Shown: piece by piece, positions 7,792 through 15,268 of the stretch
Position numbering within the stretch: the stretch's first letter is position 1
Layout of the letters: every line of letters begins with the position of its first letter
Program-made: the position numbers and the translations under genes
The notes under the pieces: generated by a model
What the model saw: only the letters and a program-made list of their open reading frames with translations
Database searches by the model: none
What the model was told of the DNA's origin: nothing
DNA from: an uncultured cyanobacterium
GTDB taxonomy: Bacteria; Cyanobacteriota; Vampirovibrionia; Gastranaerophilales; Gastranaerophilaceae
Length of the DNA stretch: 34,155 bases
Direction of reading: 5' to 3'
NCBI GenBank assembly: GCA_902495705.1
Contig: CABUXT010000025.1
Coordinates: 1-34,155 of the forward strand

Positions 7792-9111
7792 TTCGTTTGA
7801 GTCTTTTACTGCCAAAGCTGAAATCACTGCAACATAAGTCCAGAACATAAATTGCAACTGTGGTCTGAAAAAGATTGTATCAACTAATCCATGGAACATT
7901 ACTGCCCAAATTGAAATAACGGACGCGCTCACCAATATAATTTTTTCATTGTCTGTTGAGTTTAAAATAAACTTAACTGCATCTTTTGACAATGTGAATA
8001 AAAATCCTAAAAACGCAATCAAGGCAAAAATACCGCTTTCGACTGCTGTTTCAAGATAAATATTATAAGCACTCAAAGCATCAAAACCTGTTTTCATATA
8101 TAAGCCGTAAATTTCACGGAAATTCTTATTGCCAACCCCAATACCAAGCAACCAGTTATCTTTGAACATTTGAACCGCTGAATGGTAAACATTGAATCTG
8201 AAAGAATTTGACGAATCATTACGCATTGCAAAAATTGATAAAAATCTCAATCTTAATGCGCTGACAAAGGTCATTGCCATAACAAACAACCCTACGACTC
8301 CGCCAATAAATGAAATATATAACTTCTTGTAAGTTTTCCAAAAGAATTTTGCAGAAAGCAAAAATACGCATCCGATAATAAGCATCAATGCCAAATATGC
8401 ACCTCTGCATCCTGTTTGGAATATCGTATAAATACTTACCAATGTACAAGCAACTGAACAAATCGCAAGTTTAAATGATTTTTTATTAAGGAAATAAAAT
8501 ACAGAACCTAAAATTGCAGGGAATCCGCAAACCAAATACCCCCCAAACAAGTTTGGATTAAGAGGTTTTAAAGTTCCGTAAACTCGAGACAACACATCTT
8601 CAGGATTCAATCTTGAAGTATCTTGCCATGTAGAAATTTCATCCAAATGTAAGAAACTTTGCATAAATCCGATTACAGATTCAGCCATTGTGCATAAAGC
8701 AATTGCGCCAAGCAGCCATACAGCCTGATTTTTATGAGCTTTCAAATATTGTGAGGTTGAAAAATAGAATCCAACATACACAAAAGTTTTGAAAAAGCCT
8801 TTTAAACTCAATTCAAAAAGAGTTGAGCCAAACAAGCTGATTACAACAATCATAAAATATGCAACAAGCCAAATTTCAAAATGTCTGAAATCGATTTTTT
8901 CGTTAGGCTTAGTCAACATTTTGACAATTGTCAAAAACATAACAACTAGAGCAAAGAACCCTATTGAATCTGAGCTCATAAATGTTGAGCCGACAAATGT
9001 TAGCAAAATAAACGGCAGAATTACGCCGTCAATATTTTGCAAAAATAAACTGTTTTCGTATAAATAACTTAATTTGTCTTGAGAAAATTTAAAAATCTTA
9101 TTGAACATCAT
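7783..9111 (-). CDS. O-antigen ligase/polymerase-like membrane protein
   Basis: A 442-residue protein with about a dozen hydrophobic segments and the pattern of the Wzy_C/WaaL superfamily: a large loop between late helices with GIGVGNKNFREIYG and SAYNIYLETAVESG, which corresponds to GxGxGNxF...HNxYLxxxxExG. The family His of HNxYL is Tyr here. Such proteins join or polymerise undecaprenyl-linked glycans at the outer face of the inner membrane. The ATG overlaps the DUF4330 stop region by 14 bases, so the pair is coupled. Together with the heptose kinase upstream this suggests a lipopolysaccharide or related surface glycan. Ligase and polymerase cannot be separated by sequence alone. Confidence 0.8.
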   Translation of the reverse strand: MMFNKIFKFSQDKLSYLYENSLFLQNIDGVILPFILLTFVGSTFMSSDSIGFFALVVMFLTIVKMLTKPNEKIDFRHFEIWLVAYFMIVVISLFGSTLFELSLKGFFKTFVYVGFYFSTSQYLKAHKNQAVWLLGAIALCTMAESVIGFMQSFLHLDEISTWQDTSRLNPEDVLSRVYGTLKPLNPNLFGGYLVCGFPAILGSVFYFLNKKSFKLAICSVACTLVSIYTIFQTGCRGAYLALMLIIGCVFLLSAKFFWKTYKKLYISFIGGVVGLFVMAMTFVSALRLRFLSIFAMRNDSSNSFRFNVYHSAVQMFKDNWLLGIGVGNKNFREIYGLYMKTGFDALSAYNIYLETAVESGIFALIAFLGFLFTLSKDAVKFILNSTDNEKIILVSASVISIWAVMFHGLVDTIFFRPQLQFMFWTYVAVISALAVKDSNELA

Positions 9112-9667
9112 CTGTAGTATTCATATCTTTATTCAAAGCTTCATCTTCAACTGCATCAATTACTTTGATATCTGATACAGAACCGGTAAATTTGTAATCA
9201 GGACCTTCTAATGTAATAGGCAAACCTAATTTGATTTTGTTACCACCAACAACAGCTCCATCTTTTGTGATTTTAGCTTTGTCAGTCAATGTAACTACAA
9301 CATCGTACAAGTCAGGTTGAGAAACATCTTCAACCACGATTACAACTTTTTTAGAGTTTAAAGTAGGTAAAACGATTTTTCTTCTATCAGCCTTAACATC
9401 AACAATATCCAAATCTGAATAAGGAACATTTCTAATACTGATAAAAGTTTTTTCGCCCTTTTTAATTGGGATTTCGCTACCTGAGAAAGTTACCCCTCTC
9501 ATATAAACTTTGAACACAATGTTTGAAGTTGCCTCAATTTGTTTATCGGCAGTTTGTCTAAAGCCTTTGTAAGTCACAAAACCTACTCCTAAAGCGATAA
9601 CAACGCAAGCCAAAATAATAAAATCTACAATTCGGAATTTTTTAAAAAATTCTTTTAAATTATTCAT
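9098..9667 (-). CDS. DUF4330 family protein
   Basis: A 189-residue protein with a short cytoplasmic start, one membrane anchor (about 13-32) and an extracytoplasmic beta-rich domain. It resembles DUF4330, found in cyanobacteria and some Firmicutes near cell-surface polysaccharide genes. Function unknown. The tail (about 170-189) is acidic. AAGGAGAC precedes the ATG by 6 bases. It starts 15 bases after the heptose kinase gene and overlaps the following O-antigen ligase-like gene, so a role in surface glycan assembly is a reasonable inference. Confidence 0.75.
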   Translation of the reverse strand: MNNLKEFFKKFRIVDFIILACVVIALGVGFVTYKGFRQTADKQIEATSNIVFKVYMRGVTFSGSEIPIKKGEKTFISIRNVPYSDLDIVDVKADRRKIVLPTLNSKKVVIVVEDVSQPDLYDVVVTLTDKAKITKDGAVVGGNKIKLGLPITLEGPDYKFTGSVSDIKVIDAVEDEALNKDMNTTDDVQ

Positions 9668-9682
9668 AAAAAAGTCTCCTTC

Positions 9683-10693
9683 TTATATTTTTATACTCTG
9701 AACGGCATCCAAGAGTTCTTCTACAGTTGTTGTCGCACAACCGAATTGACGAACAACAAGACTCGCTGCAACATTACCAATCAATGCAGAATACACTGAA
9801 TCTAACCCTGCTGCCAATGCCAAAGAATAAACTGCCGTAACGGTATCACCTGCACCTGTTACATCAAAAACTTCTGATTTATTAAATACAGGAATTTTTG
9901 TGTAATCGTTGTTTGGTTTTGCGACAAACATACCATCTGCACCACAAGTGATTAAAACAGATTTTGCATTAGTATCTTTCAACAAAATTTCGCCTGCTTT
10001 TTTCAAATCATCTTCTGATTCGATTTTGAAACCAACTGATTTTTCAGTATCAGGTAAATTCGGAGTCATTGAAGTTACGTTTTTATAACTGCCCAAATCC
10101 CTTTGAGCATCAACAACAACGACTTTCCCTAACTCGTTTGCATAATCTGTTGTGAATTTAATAATTTTATCTGTCAAAGTTCCGATATGATAGTTTGATA
10201 AAATAACCGCATCATAATCAGGTAGAACTTTTTCAATATTTTTAATAATTTTTTCTTCTGTTTCAGGAGAGATAGGTCCTTTTGATTGTCTATCAACACG
10301 TACAATTTGTTGAGTGATAGATGTTGTAATCGCGCCTGAAATTCTTGTTTTTACGATTGTTTTGCGAGATTTATCTTTAACGATTTTAGAACAATCAATA
10401 TTAGCTTTTTCAAATGTATCAAATAACAATTCTGAATAATAATCATCACCTGAAACACCGATAACACCGACTTTACCATCATTCAAGGTTGCAACGTTAT
10501 GCGCAGCGTTTGACGCACCGCCCAAAATCAATTTAGTCTTAGTGTGCTGCAAAATCAAAACAGGAGCCTCACGTGAAATACGTTCCGCATCGCCATAAAT
10601 CATTTCATCCAAAGCTAAATCCCCAACGACCAAAACTCTAGGTGTAACAAGCTTTTTAATACCATCAATAACTTTTTGTTTATCTATATTCAT
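9683..10693 (-). CDS. hldA: D-glycero-beta-D-manno-heptose-7-phosphate kinase
   Basis: A 336-residue PfkB/ribokinase-fold kinase closest to RfaE domain I. It has LVVGDLALDEMIYG, the substrate segment RISREAPVLIL, GGASNAAHN and the catalytic DVTGAGDTVTA near residue 280. The family phosphorylates D-glycero-D-manno-heptose 7-phosphate at C1 for LPS core heptose. The cytidylyltransferase half of HldE is absent, so a separate nucleotidyltransferase is needed. ATG 10693 is chosen because the promoter at 10726-10754 lies upstream of it and because the family starts here; an in-frame extension to 10771 would begin before the promoter. First gene of the surface-glycan operon. Confidence 0.9.
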   Translation of the reverse strand: MNIDKQKVIDGIKKLVTPRVLVVGDLALDEMIYGDAERISREAPVLILQHTKTKLILGGASNAAHNVATLNDGKVGVIGVSGDDYYSELLFDTFEKANIDCSKIVKDKSRKTIVKTRISGAITTSITQQIVRVDRQSKGPISPETEEKIIKNIEKVLPDYDAVILSNYHIGTLTDKIIKFTTDYANELGKVVVVDAQRDLGSYKNVTSMTPNLPDTEKSVGFKIESEDDLKKAGEILLKDTNAKSVLITCGADGMFVAKPNNDYTKIPVFNKSEVFDVTGAGDTVTAVYSLALAAGLDSVYSALIGNVAASLVVRQFGCATTTVEELLDAVQSIKI

Positions 10694-10725
10694 AAAAAAC
10701 CAACTTCTTATTTTATTACATTGAA

Positions 10726-10754
10726 ATTCTAGCACAAACAAAATCTTGGGTAAA
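10726..10754 (-). promoter_or_regulatory. Extended -10 promoter of hldA
   Basis: On the minus strand: TTTACC, 17-base spacer, TAGAAT preceded by TGC (extended -10). It would start transcription about 25 bases before the hldA ATG. Confidence 0.55.
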
Positions 10755-10802
10755 ATTAAGCACAATATCATATGTTAAGTTTTGTAAATTTGAGGAGCCA
10801 AA

Positions 10803-10847
10803 TTTAGCAATTTTTCAAATTGAGAATACTTTATATAAATATATAAA
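10803..10847 (+). promoter_or_regulatory. Shared promoter-like element, copy 2
   Basis: TTTAGCAAT (10803-10811), 14 bases, ATACTTTATATAAA (10826-10839). Same blocks and same gap as at 7324 and 19590. It would drive transcription into the hairpin at 10874 and the gene at 10903. Confidence 0.65.
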
Positions 10848-10873
10848 GCTCTCTCTTCTTATTTAAACGGATA

Positions 10874-10902
10874 GGCCTTGGTATTAACAAGGTCTTTTTT
10901 TT
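10874..10902 (+). terminator. Terminator/attenuator hairpin directly before a start codon
   Basis: GGCCTTG (10874-10880), 7-base loop, CAAGGTC (10888-10894) with one G-U pair, followed by eight T that run straight into the ATG at 10903. With the promoter-like element at 10803 it defines a possible ~50-base RNA, or an attenuator for the gene. AAGG in the right arm could also be the gene's ribosome site, so the hairpin might act on translation. Confidence 0.65.
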
Positions 10903-11781
10903 ATGCTTGATTTCAATGTTATAGCAAATTTTAAAATTAGAGACTTTATATTAAATATGCAAATCAGTAACATCACTACCAAATCGCAAAACTTTGGCGC
11001 AAACTTAAATTCACCAAAACTAAAATTCAAAAGCAAAGACTTTTTTGTAAATATTAACGGATTTGGCAAAAACATTGTTTGGGCACATTACATAAAAGAT
11101 ACAGCAAACACAACTGTCAGTCTGATTAGAAAAGATACCACTTTTGAAAATATTTTGAGATTTGTCACTGCAGGGGTAACAAAAGCCAATAAATACACTT
11201 TAGACATCCTCAAAAAGGAACATACCGGCATTTTACGTACATCTAGGAAAGATTGGCGCTGTAACCCTGAGTGGCATGATATAATTACGGAATATGGGGA
11301 TAGATATTCTCGCTACAACTCCTACGCAGAACGCTTAGACCGCAGAATATTTTATCCGCTGAGAAACCCTTATCCTGATATAAATCTGACAAAACCTATT
11401 GCAGGAATTGACAAAACAGAACCAAACTATTTGCTCCACGGAAGTTTTTCAACCATAAATGCAGCTCTTGATTATGTCGGCAAATTATACAAAAATGTAG
11501 CCAAATATGTCAAAATGGATGTAAAGCCTGAACACTTAGAAGATATAAACAACAATATCGCTGAAATTCGCTGGGTAATTGCACATGCTACCCCTTGGGA
11601 GCGAGGAAGTGACGCCATCGCAAATGTATTTATTCGCTCAATATACAAAGCTCTAGGCGTTAAAGCAACTCCGTTAAAAAAAGGAATTTCGCTAGACCTA
11701 GAGGCTTATTGTACAAATTTAAGTGAATACAAAAAGAATTTTCCTAACTACTTTGAAAAATCTCCAACAGTAATTATGTAG
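10903..11781 (+). CDS. Hypothetical protein with remote Fic-like segment
   Basis: A 292-residue soluble protein of unknown family. The start may be ATG 10903 (AAGG ten bases before) or ATG 10957; the latter gives MQISNITTKSQNFGAN, very like MEISKISNF of the 5070 protein, but has a poor ribosome site. The middle is Tyr/Arg-rich (RYSRYNSYAERLDRR). Near the C-terminus IAEIRWVIAHATPWERGS is laid out like the Fic helix-loop before HPFxxGNGR, but the catalytic His, Asn and Arg are replaced, so at most it is an inactive relative. It is preceded by the shared promoter-like element and a terminator hairpin, and converges with gcvPA 6 bases away. Confidence 0.7.
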   Translation: MLDFNVIANFKIRDFILNMQISNITTKSQNFGANLNSPKLKFKSKDFFVNINGFGKNIVWAHYIKDTANTTVSLIRKDTTFENILRFVTAGVTKANKYTLDILKKEHTGILRTSRKDWRCNPEWHDIITEYGDRYSRYNSYAERLDRRIFYPLRNPYPDINLTKPIAGIDKTEPNYLLHGSFSTINAALDYVGKLYKNVAKYVKMDVKPEHLEDINNNIAEIRWVIAHATPWERGSDAIANVFIRSIYKALGVKATPLKKGISLDLEAYCTNLSEYKKNFPNYFEKSPTVIM

Positions 11782-11787
11782 AATAAA

Positions 11788-13032
11788 CTACGCAAGACTT
11801 GCGTAAGCATTGATTTCGTCTTCGCTGTTCATTTCTGTTGTAGCAACAAGAATTTTATTACCATCTAGCTTTATTCCGCCTAAAATTTGATGTTCTTTTA
11901 AATTCGCCAAAAATTTATCAGAGTTTTCAACTTCAATAACAAATTCGTTAAAGAAATTCTCTGTTAAAACTTTTACTCCTTTGGCCTTCAATTTATCAGC
12001 TAGAGTATGAGCGTTTTTCGCAGACAAATATCCTGCTTGCTTAAAGCCTTTTTCACCCATTACAGACAGATACAAAGTTGAACAAAGTCCGACCAAAGCT
12101 TGATTTGAACAAATATTACTTGTAGCTTTTTCTCTTTTTATATGTTGTTCTCTTGTTTGAATCGTCAAACAAAAAGCTTGTTTACCTTCTTTATCAACCG
12201 TTCTGCCGGCAAGTCTGCCTGGGAGTTGTCTCATAAATTTTTCTCGACAAGCCATAAATCCTGCAGTAGGTCCACCAAAATTCATAGGAATACCAAGAGT
12301 CTGAATATCTCCGACAACAATATCTGCACCGTATTCTGACGGCGGTTTTAAGATTGATAAAGTTGATGGGTCAGTGCATACAACAAGCAAACATTCTACA
12401 GAGCGTGGAGTAAAGATTTCGCCATAATAATTTGGAGTTTGAACCAATACACAAGCATAATCTTTTGTATCTGTCGGAATTTCGTCTACAAAATCAATTT
12501 CTATAGATTGAGAATAAGTATATGTCTTAATTATCTTGATATACTCAGGATTTAGAGAGTTTAGTACACAAACCTTGTATTTTTTAGAAATTCTGCAAGC
12601 CATAAGAATAGCCTCAGCACAAGCTGTACCTGCATCATAAACAGTAGCATTAGCAATATCCATGCCTGTTAAGCGGCAAATCATTGTCTGAAATTCATAC
12701 ATTACCTGCAATGTGCCTTGCGAAATTTCAGGTTGATAAGGAGTATAAGCCGTATTAAACTCAAATCTGTTCGCAACTTGAGCAATACATGCCGGAACAA
12801 ATTTGTTATAAATTCCGCCGCCTAAAAATGCAGCATAGTCAGATTGATTATCTTTTGACAATCTTTTAACCTGTTTTTGAGTTTCCATTTCACTCAACCC
12901 CTCAGGAAGGTCAAGAGATGCCATCCTTACACTTTGTGGAATTTGTTTAAACAAATCTTCAACAGAATTTACGCCAATGTTCTCACACATTTCTTGTTTT
13001 GTTTTTTCGTCGTGTACTAAAAAGTTCTTCAT
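11788..13032 (-). CDS. gcvPA: Glycine dehydrogenase (decarboxylating) subunit 1
   Basis: A 414-residue N-terminal-type subunit of the P-protein of the glycine cleavage system. Family segments include FLGGGIYNKFVPACI, FNTAYTPYQPEISQGTLQ, EFQTMICRLTGM and GADIVVGDIQTLGIPMNFGGP. P-protein decarboxylates glycine and loads the aminomethyl group onto GcvH. The PLP-binding Lys lies in the other subunit, GcvPB, which is not in the window: the next gene is on the opposite strand. It starts 2 bases after the gcvH stop. Slightly short for the family, with the C-terminal domain intact. Confidence 0.93.
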   Translation of the reverse strand: MKNFLVHDEKTKQEMCENIGVNSVEDLFKQIPQSVRMASLDLPEGLSEMETQKQVKRLSKDNQSDYAAFLGGGIYNKFVPACIAQVANRFEFNTAYTPYQPEISQGTLQVMYEFQTMICRLTGMDIANATVYDAGTACAEAILMACRISKKYKVCVLNSLNPEYIKIIKTYTYSQSIEIDFVDEIPTDTKDYACVLVQTPNYYGEIFTPRSVECLLVVCTDPSTLSILKPPSEYGADIVVGDIQTLGIPMNFGGPTAGFMACREKFMRQLPGRLAGRTVDKEGKQAFCLTIQTREQHIKREKATSNICSNQALVGLCSTLYLSVMGEKGFKQAGYLSAKNAHTLADKLKAKGVKVLTENFFNEFVIEVENSDKFLANLKEHQILGGIKLDGNKILVATTEMNSEDEINAYASLA

Positions 13033-13034
13033 AA

Positions 13035-13415
13035 TTATTCCAATTCTTCTTTATAATCTGCGTATGACATCAAATCTTTGAATTCATCTTCTGATGCGTT
13101 TGATTCAACTTTTACCAACCAACCGCCTTCATAGCAATCTTCGTTCAATTTTTCAGGAGCATCAACCAATTCACTATTGATTTCAACAATTTTTCCGCTG
13201 ATTGGCATATAAATTTCAGAAGCAGCTTTTACTGATTCGATATTTGCAAATGTATCTTCTTTTTTAAATTCGTCACCAACTTCCGGCAATTCTAAAAATA
13301 CGATATCGCCAAGTTGTTCAATAGCATAATCAGTCAAACCGATTACATATTTGTCGCCTTCTTTTACAATATATTCATGTGATTTTGAACATAACATTTC
13401 TTCTTTAAAACCCAT
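13035..13415 (-). CDS. gcvH: Glycine cleavage system H protein
   Basis: A 126-residue lipoyl carrier. The lipoyl-lysine is K63 in NIESVKAASE, followed by YMPISGKIVEIN; the N-terminal part has HEYIVKEGDKYVIGLTDYA and the C-terminal part has CYEGGWLVKV. It carries the aminomethyl intermediate from P-protein to T-protein. AAAAGGAGA stands 5 bases before the ATG. It is the middle gene of gcvT-gcvH-gcvPA, 36 bases after gcvT. Confidence 0.96.
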   Translation of the reverse strand: MGFKEEMLCSKSHEYIVKEGDKYVIGLTDYAIEQLGDIVFLELPEVGDEFKKEDTFANIESVKAASEIYMPISGKIVEINSELVDAPEKLNEDCYEGGWLVKVESNASEDEFKDLMSYADYKEELE

Positions 13416-13451
13416 TTATATTCTCCTTTTCATAATTCATTTTTATTTGTT

Positions 13452-14552
13452 CTACACTCTGTTTCTTTTTTCGATAAACGGACGTTTAACAATTTCCGCA
13501 TCGTGCAGTTTTTCTCTTATCATAACCTGAACTTTTGCACCTGTGCAAATTTCTTTGTCATTTTTTACATAACCGAGTGCAATATTTTTGCCTGTACTTG
13601 GAGAAACACAACCGCTTGTAACATGTCCGACTTTTTCGCCTTTAAAATAAATATCATAACCGTGTCTTGCGATATTTCTATCTAACATAACAAGTCCGAC
13701 CAAACGTTTTGAAACTCCGTTTGCAACTTGGCTCATAATAATTTCTTTGCCGTTGTAATTAGCTTGCTTGTCTTTTGGAACAGACCAAGATAAACCTGCC
13801 TCAATCGGAGTTGTGTTTTCGTCCAAATCGTTACCGTATAAGTGTAAAGCTGCCTCAAGTCTCAAGGTATCACGAGCACCGAGTCCGATTGGTTTAATTC
13901 CGTATTCTTGTCCTTCTTCTAAAATTTTATCCCACAAATATTCAGAATATTCATTTTCTACAAGAAGTTCAAATCCGTCTTCTCCAGTATATCCTGTTCT
14001 TGATGCCAGTAATCTGATACCTTCAATAATTGCAGGCTTAATTGTGAAAGATTTTTGGTTTTCTATGTTATAGCCCATTTTTCGCATCAAATCTATTGCT
14101 CTTGGACCTTGAACGGCAAGCAATGAATAATTGTGTGATTGGTTATCGATTTTCACATTCATTCCGCGTTTATTACGCACAATCCAGTTTAAATCTTCAT
14201 CAATACGAGAGGCATTACAAATTACCAAATAATATTCAATCCCCAATTTGTAAATAATAAGGTCATCAATAAGTCCGCCGTTTTTGTTTGGCAATTGGCA
14301 ATATACAGCTTTTTCATAATCAAGTTTTTCAATATTTTGAGGAACAATTTTATTTAAAAATGCAGTTGCATCTTTTCCTGAAACAAAAACTTCACCCATG
14401 TGAGAAACATCAAACAAGCCGACTTTTTCCCTAACGGTTTTATGTTCTTCTATGATTGATGAATATTGAACAGGCATGTGCCAACCTGCAAAATCAACCA
14501 TTTTAGCACCTAATGCTACGTGTTTATCATGTAAGTATGTTTCTTTAACCAT
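13452..14552 (-). CDS. gcvT: Aminomethyltransferase (glycine cleavage T protein)
   Basis: A 366-residue folate-dependent enzyme that releases ammonia and passes the methylene group to tetrahydrofolate. Recognised by LGAKMVDFAGWHMPVQY near the start, VGLFDVSHMGEV, SRTGYTGEDGFEL, GLGARDTLRLEA and the C-terminal GHVTSGCVSPS. ATG 14552 has a strong AGGGGGA four bases before it, so the in-frame extension upstream is not used. First gene of the gcv operon. The 77-base upstream gap is too short for a glycine riboswitch, and none is seen. Confidence 0.95.
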   Translation of the reverse strand: MVKETYLHDKHVALGAKMVDFAGWHMPVQYSSIIEEHKTVREKVGLFDVSHMGEVFVSGKDATAFLNKIVPQNIEKLDYEKAVYCQLPNKNGGLIDDLIIYKLGIEYYLVICNASRIDEDLNWIVRNKRGMNVKIDNQSHNYSLLAVQGPRAIDLMRKMGYNIENQKSFTIKPAIIEGIRLLASRTGYTGEDGFELLVENEYSEYLWDKILEEGQEYGIKPIGLGARDTLRLEAALHLYGNDLDENTTPIEAGLSWSVPKDKQANYNGKEIIMSQVANGVSKRLVGLVMLDRNIARHGYDIYFKGEKVGHVTSGCVSPSTGKNIALGYVKNDKEICTGAKVQVMIREKLHDAEIVKRPFIEKRNRV

Positions 14553-14577
14553 ATTTTCCCCCTCAAAATTTATATTA

Positions 14578-14606
14578 ATTGTGCCCATAATTTGACGATT
14601 TGTCAA
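14578..14606 (-). promoter_or_regulatory. Promoter of the gcv operon
   Basis: On the minus strand: TTGACA, 17-base spacer, CACAAT. The -35 is part of an inverted repeat (TTGAC, 5 bases, GTCAA) that could serve as an operator. The -10 match is weak. Confidence 0.4.
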
Positions 14607-14629
14607 TGCTTTATTTAGATAAGTAACAC

Positions 14630-15268
14630 TTAGGAACGAGTGCAGATTTTTGAATACTCACACCTTTGGCAATTTTGTAATTTGCAAGGGAAAACGGTAT
14701 CTGAATTTATCTTGTCACAAATATCAAGCACTCTTTTGGTATACTCGGATTTTACGGTGTCATTAAACGGAATGACATAGTTTTTCTTATCTTTTAAATT
14801 TATATAAACAAAAGCAAGTCCGCTATATTTTTTCAAATGCGCATCCATTGAAAGCAAATAAACCATTGTTTGGTAGTCAAATTCAGGAGTTTTAGGGATT
14901 GAACCTGTTTTATAATCTAATATATAAAAACTGTTTTCATCAAATACAACAGCATCTAATCTACCGCCAACCCAATAATCACCGACTTTGCAAGACAATT
15001 GATATTCTGAATTATAATAATCTTTTTGAAAAAACTGATTACCTAAAAGCAAATTCCAAACTTCTTTTTCTTCTTGAGTTAAAGCAGTTTCAATTCGCGA
15101 AATATTCACCCCCTGCAAAAAATAATTCGCTAGTGCGTGGATTTTTTTACCTTTTTCAAAAGGAGTTGAAGATAGCGGAACATTTACATTTTCGGCATAC
15201 CGAAAATAGTATTTTTTAGGACATTGTTCATAAGTTTTTAACATATTTGGTGAAAAACTATTTGGCAT
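14630..15268 (-). CDS. Fe-S PD-(D/E)XK nuclease (AddB/Cas4-like)
   Basis: A 212-residue stand-alone nuclease of the RecB/AddB/Cas4 fold. H44, D105 (GGRLDAVVF), D118 and K120 (ILDYKTG) form the metal-dependent active site, with YQTMVYLL as the downstream helix. C16 (EQCPKKYYF) together with C200, C203 and C209 is the usual four-Cys pattern that holds a 4Fe-4S cluster bridging the two ends. Its start overlaps the helicase gene by 11 bases, so the two are translated together and very likely act as a helicase-nuclease in double-strand break processing. No cas1/cas2 or repeat array is near, so a CRISPR role is unlikely. Confidence 0.88.
   Translation of the reverse strand: MPNSFSPNMLKTYEQCPKKYYFRYAENVNVPLSSTPFEKGKKIHALANYFLQGVNISRIETALTQEEKEVWNLLLGNQFFQKDYYNSEYQLSCKVGDYWVGGRLDAVVFDENSFYILDYKTGSIPKTPEFDYQTMVYLLSMDAHLKKYSGLAFVYINLKDKKNYVIPFNDTVKSEYTKRVLDICDKINSDTVFPCKLQNCQRCEYSKICTRS

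Noticed and set aside
10694..10771. 26-residue N-terminal extension of hldA
   Set aside because: It would include the promoter at 10726-10754, and family members start at the ATG at 10693.
11790..11810. TACGCAAG/CTTGCGTA palindrome at the gcvPA end as a terminator
   Set aside because: It lies in the last codons, has a 1-base loop and no T-run; probably chance.
14553..14629. Glycine riboswitch before gcvT
   Set aside because: The gap is only 77 bases and shows no aptamer-like pairing.
14899..15219. 106-codon plus-strand frame opposite the nuclease gene
   Set aside because: Antisense shadow of a well-supported gene with intact catalytic motifs.
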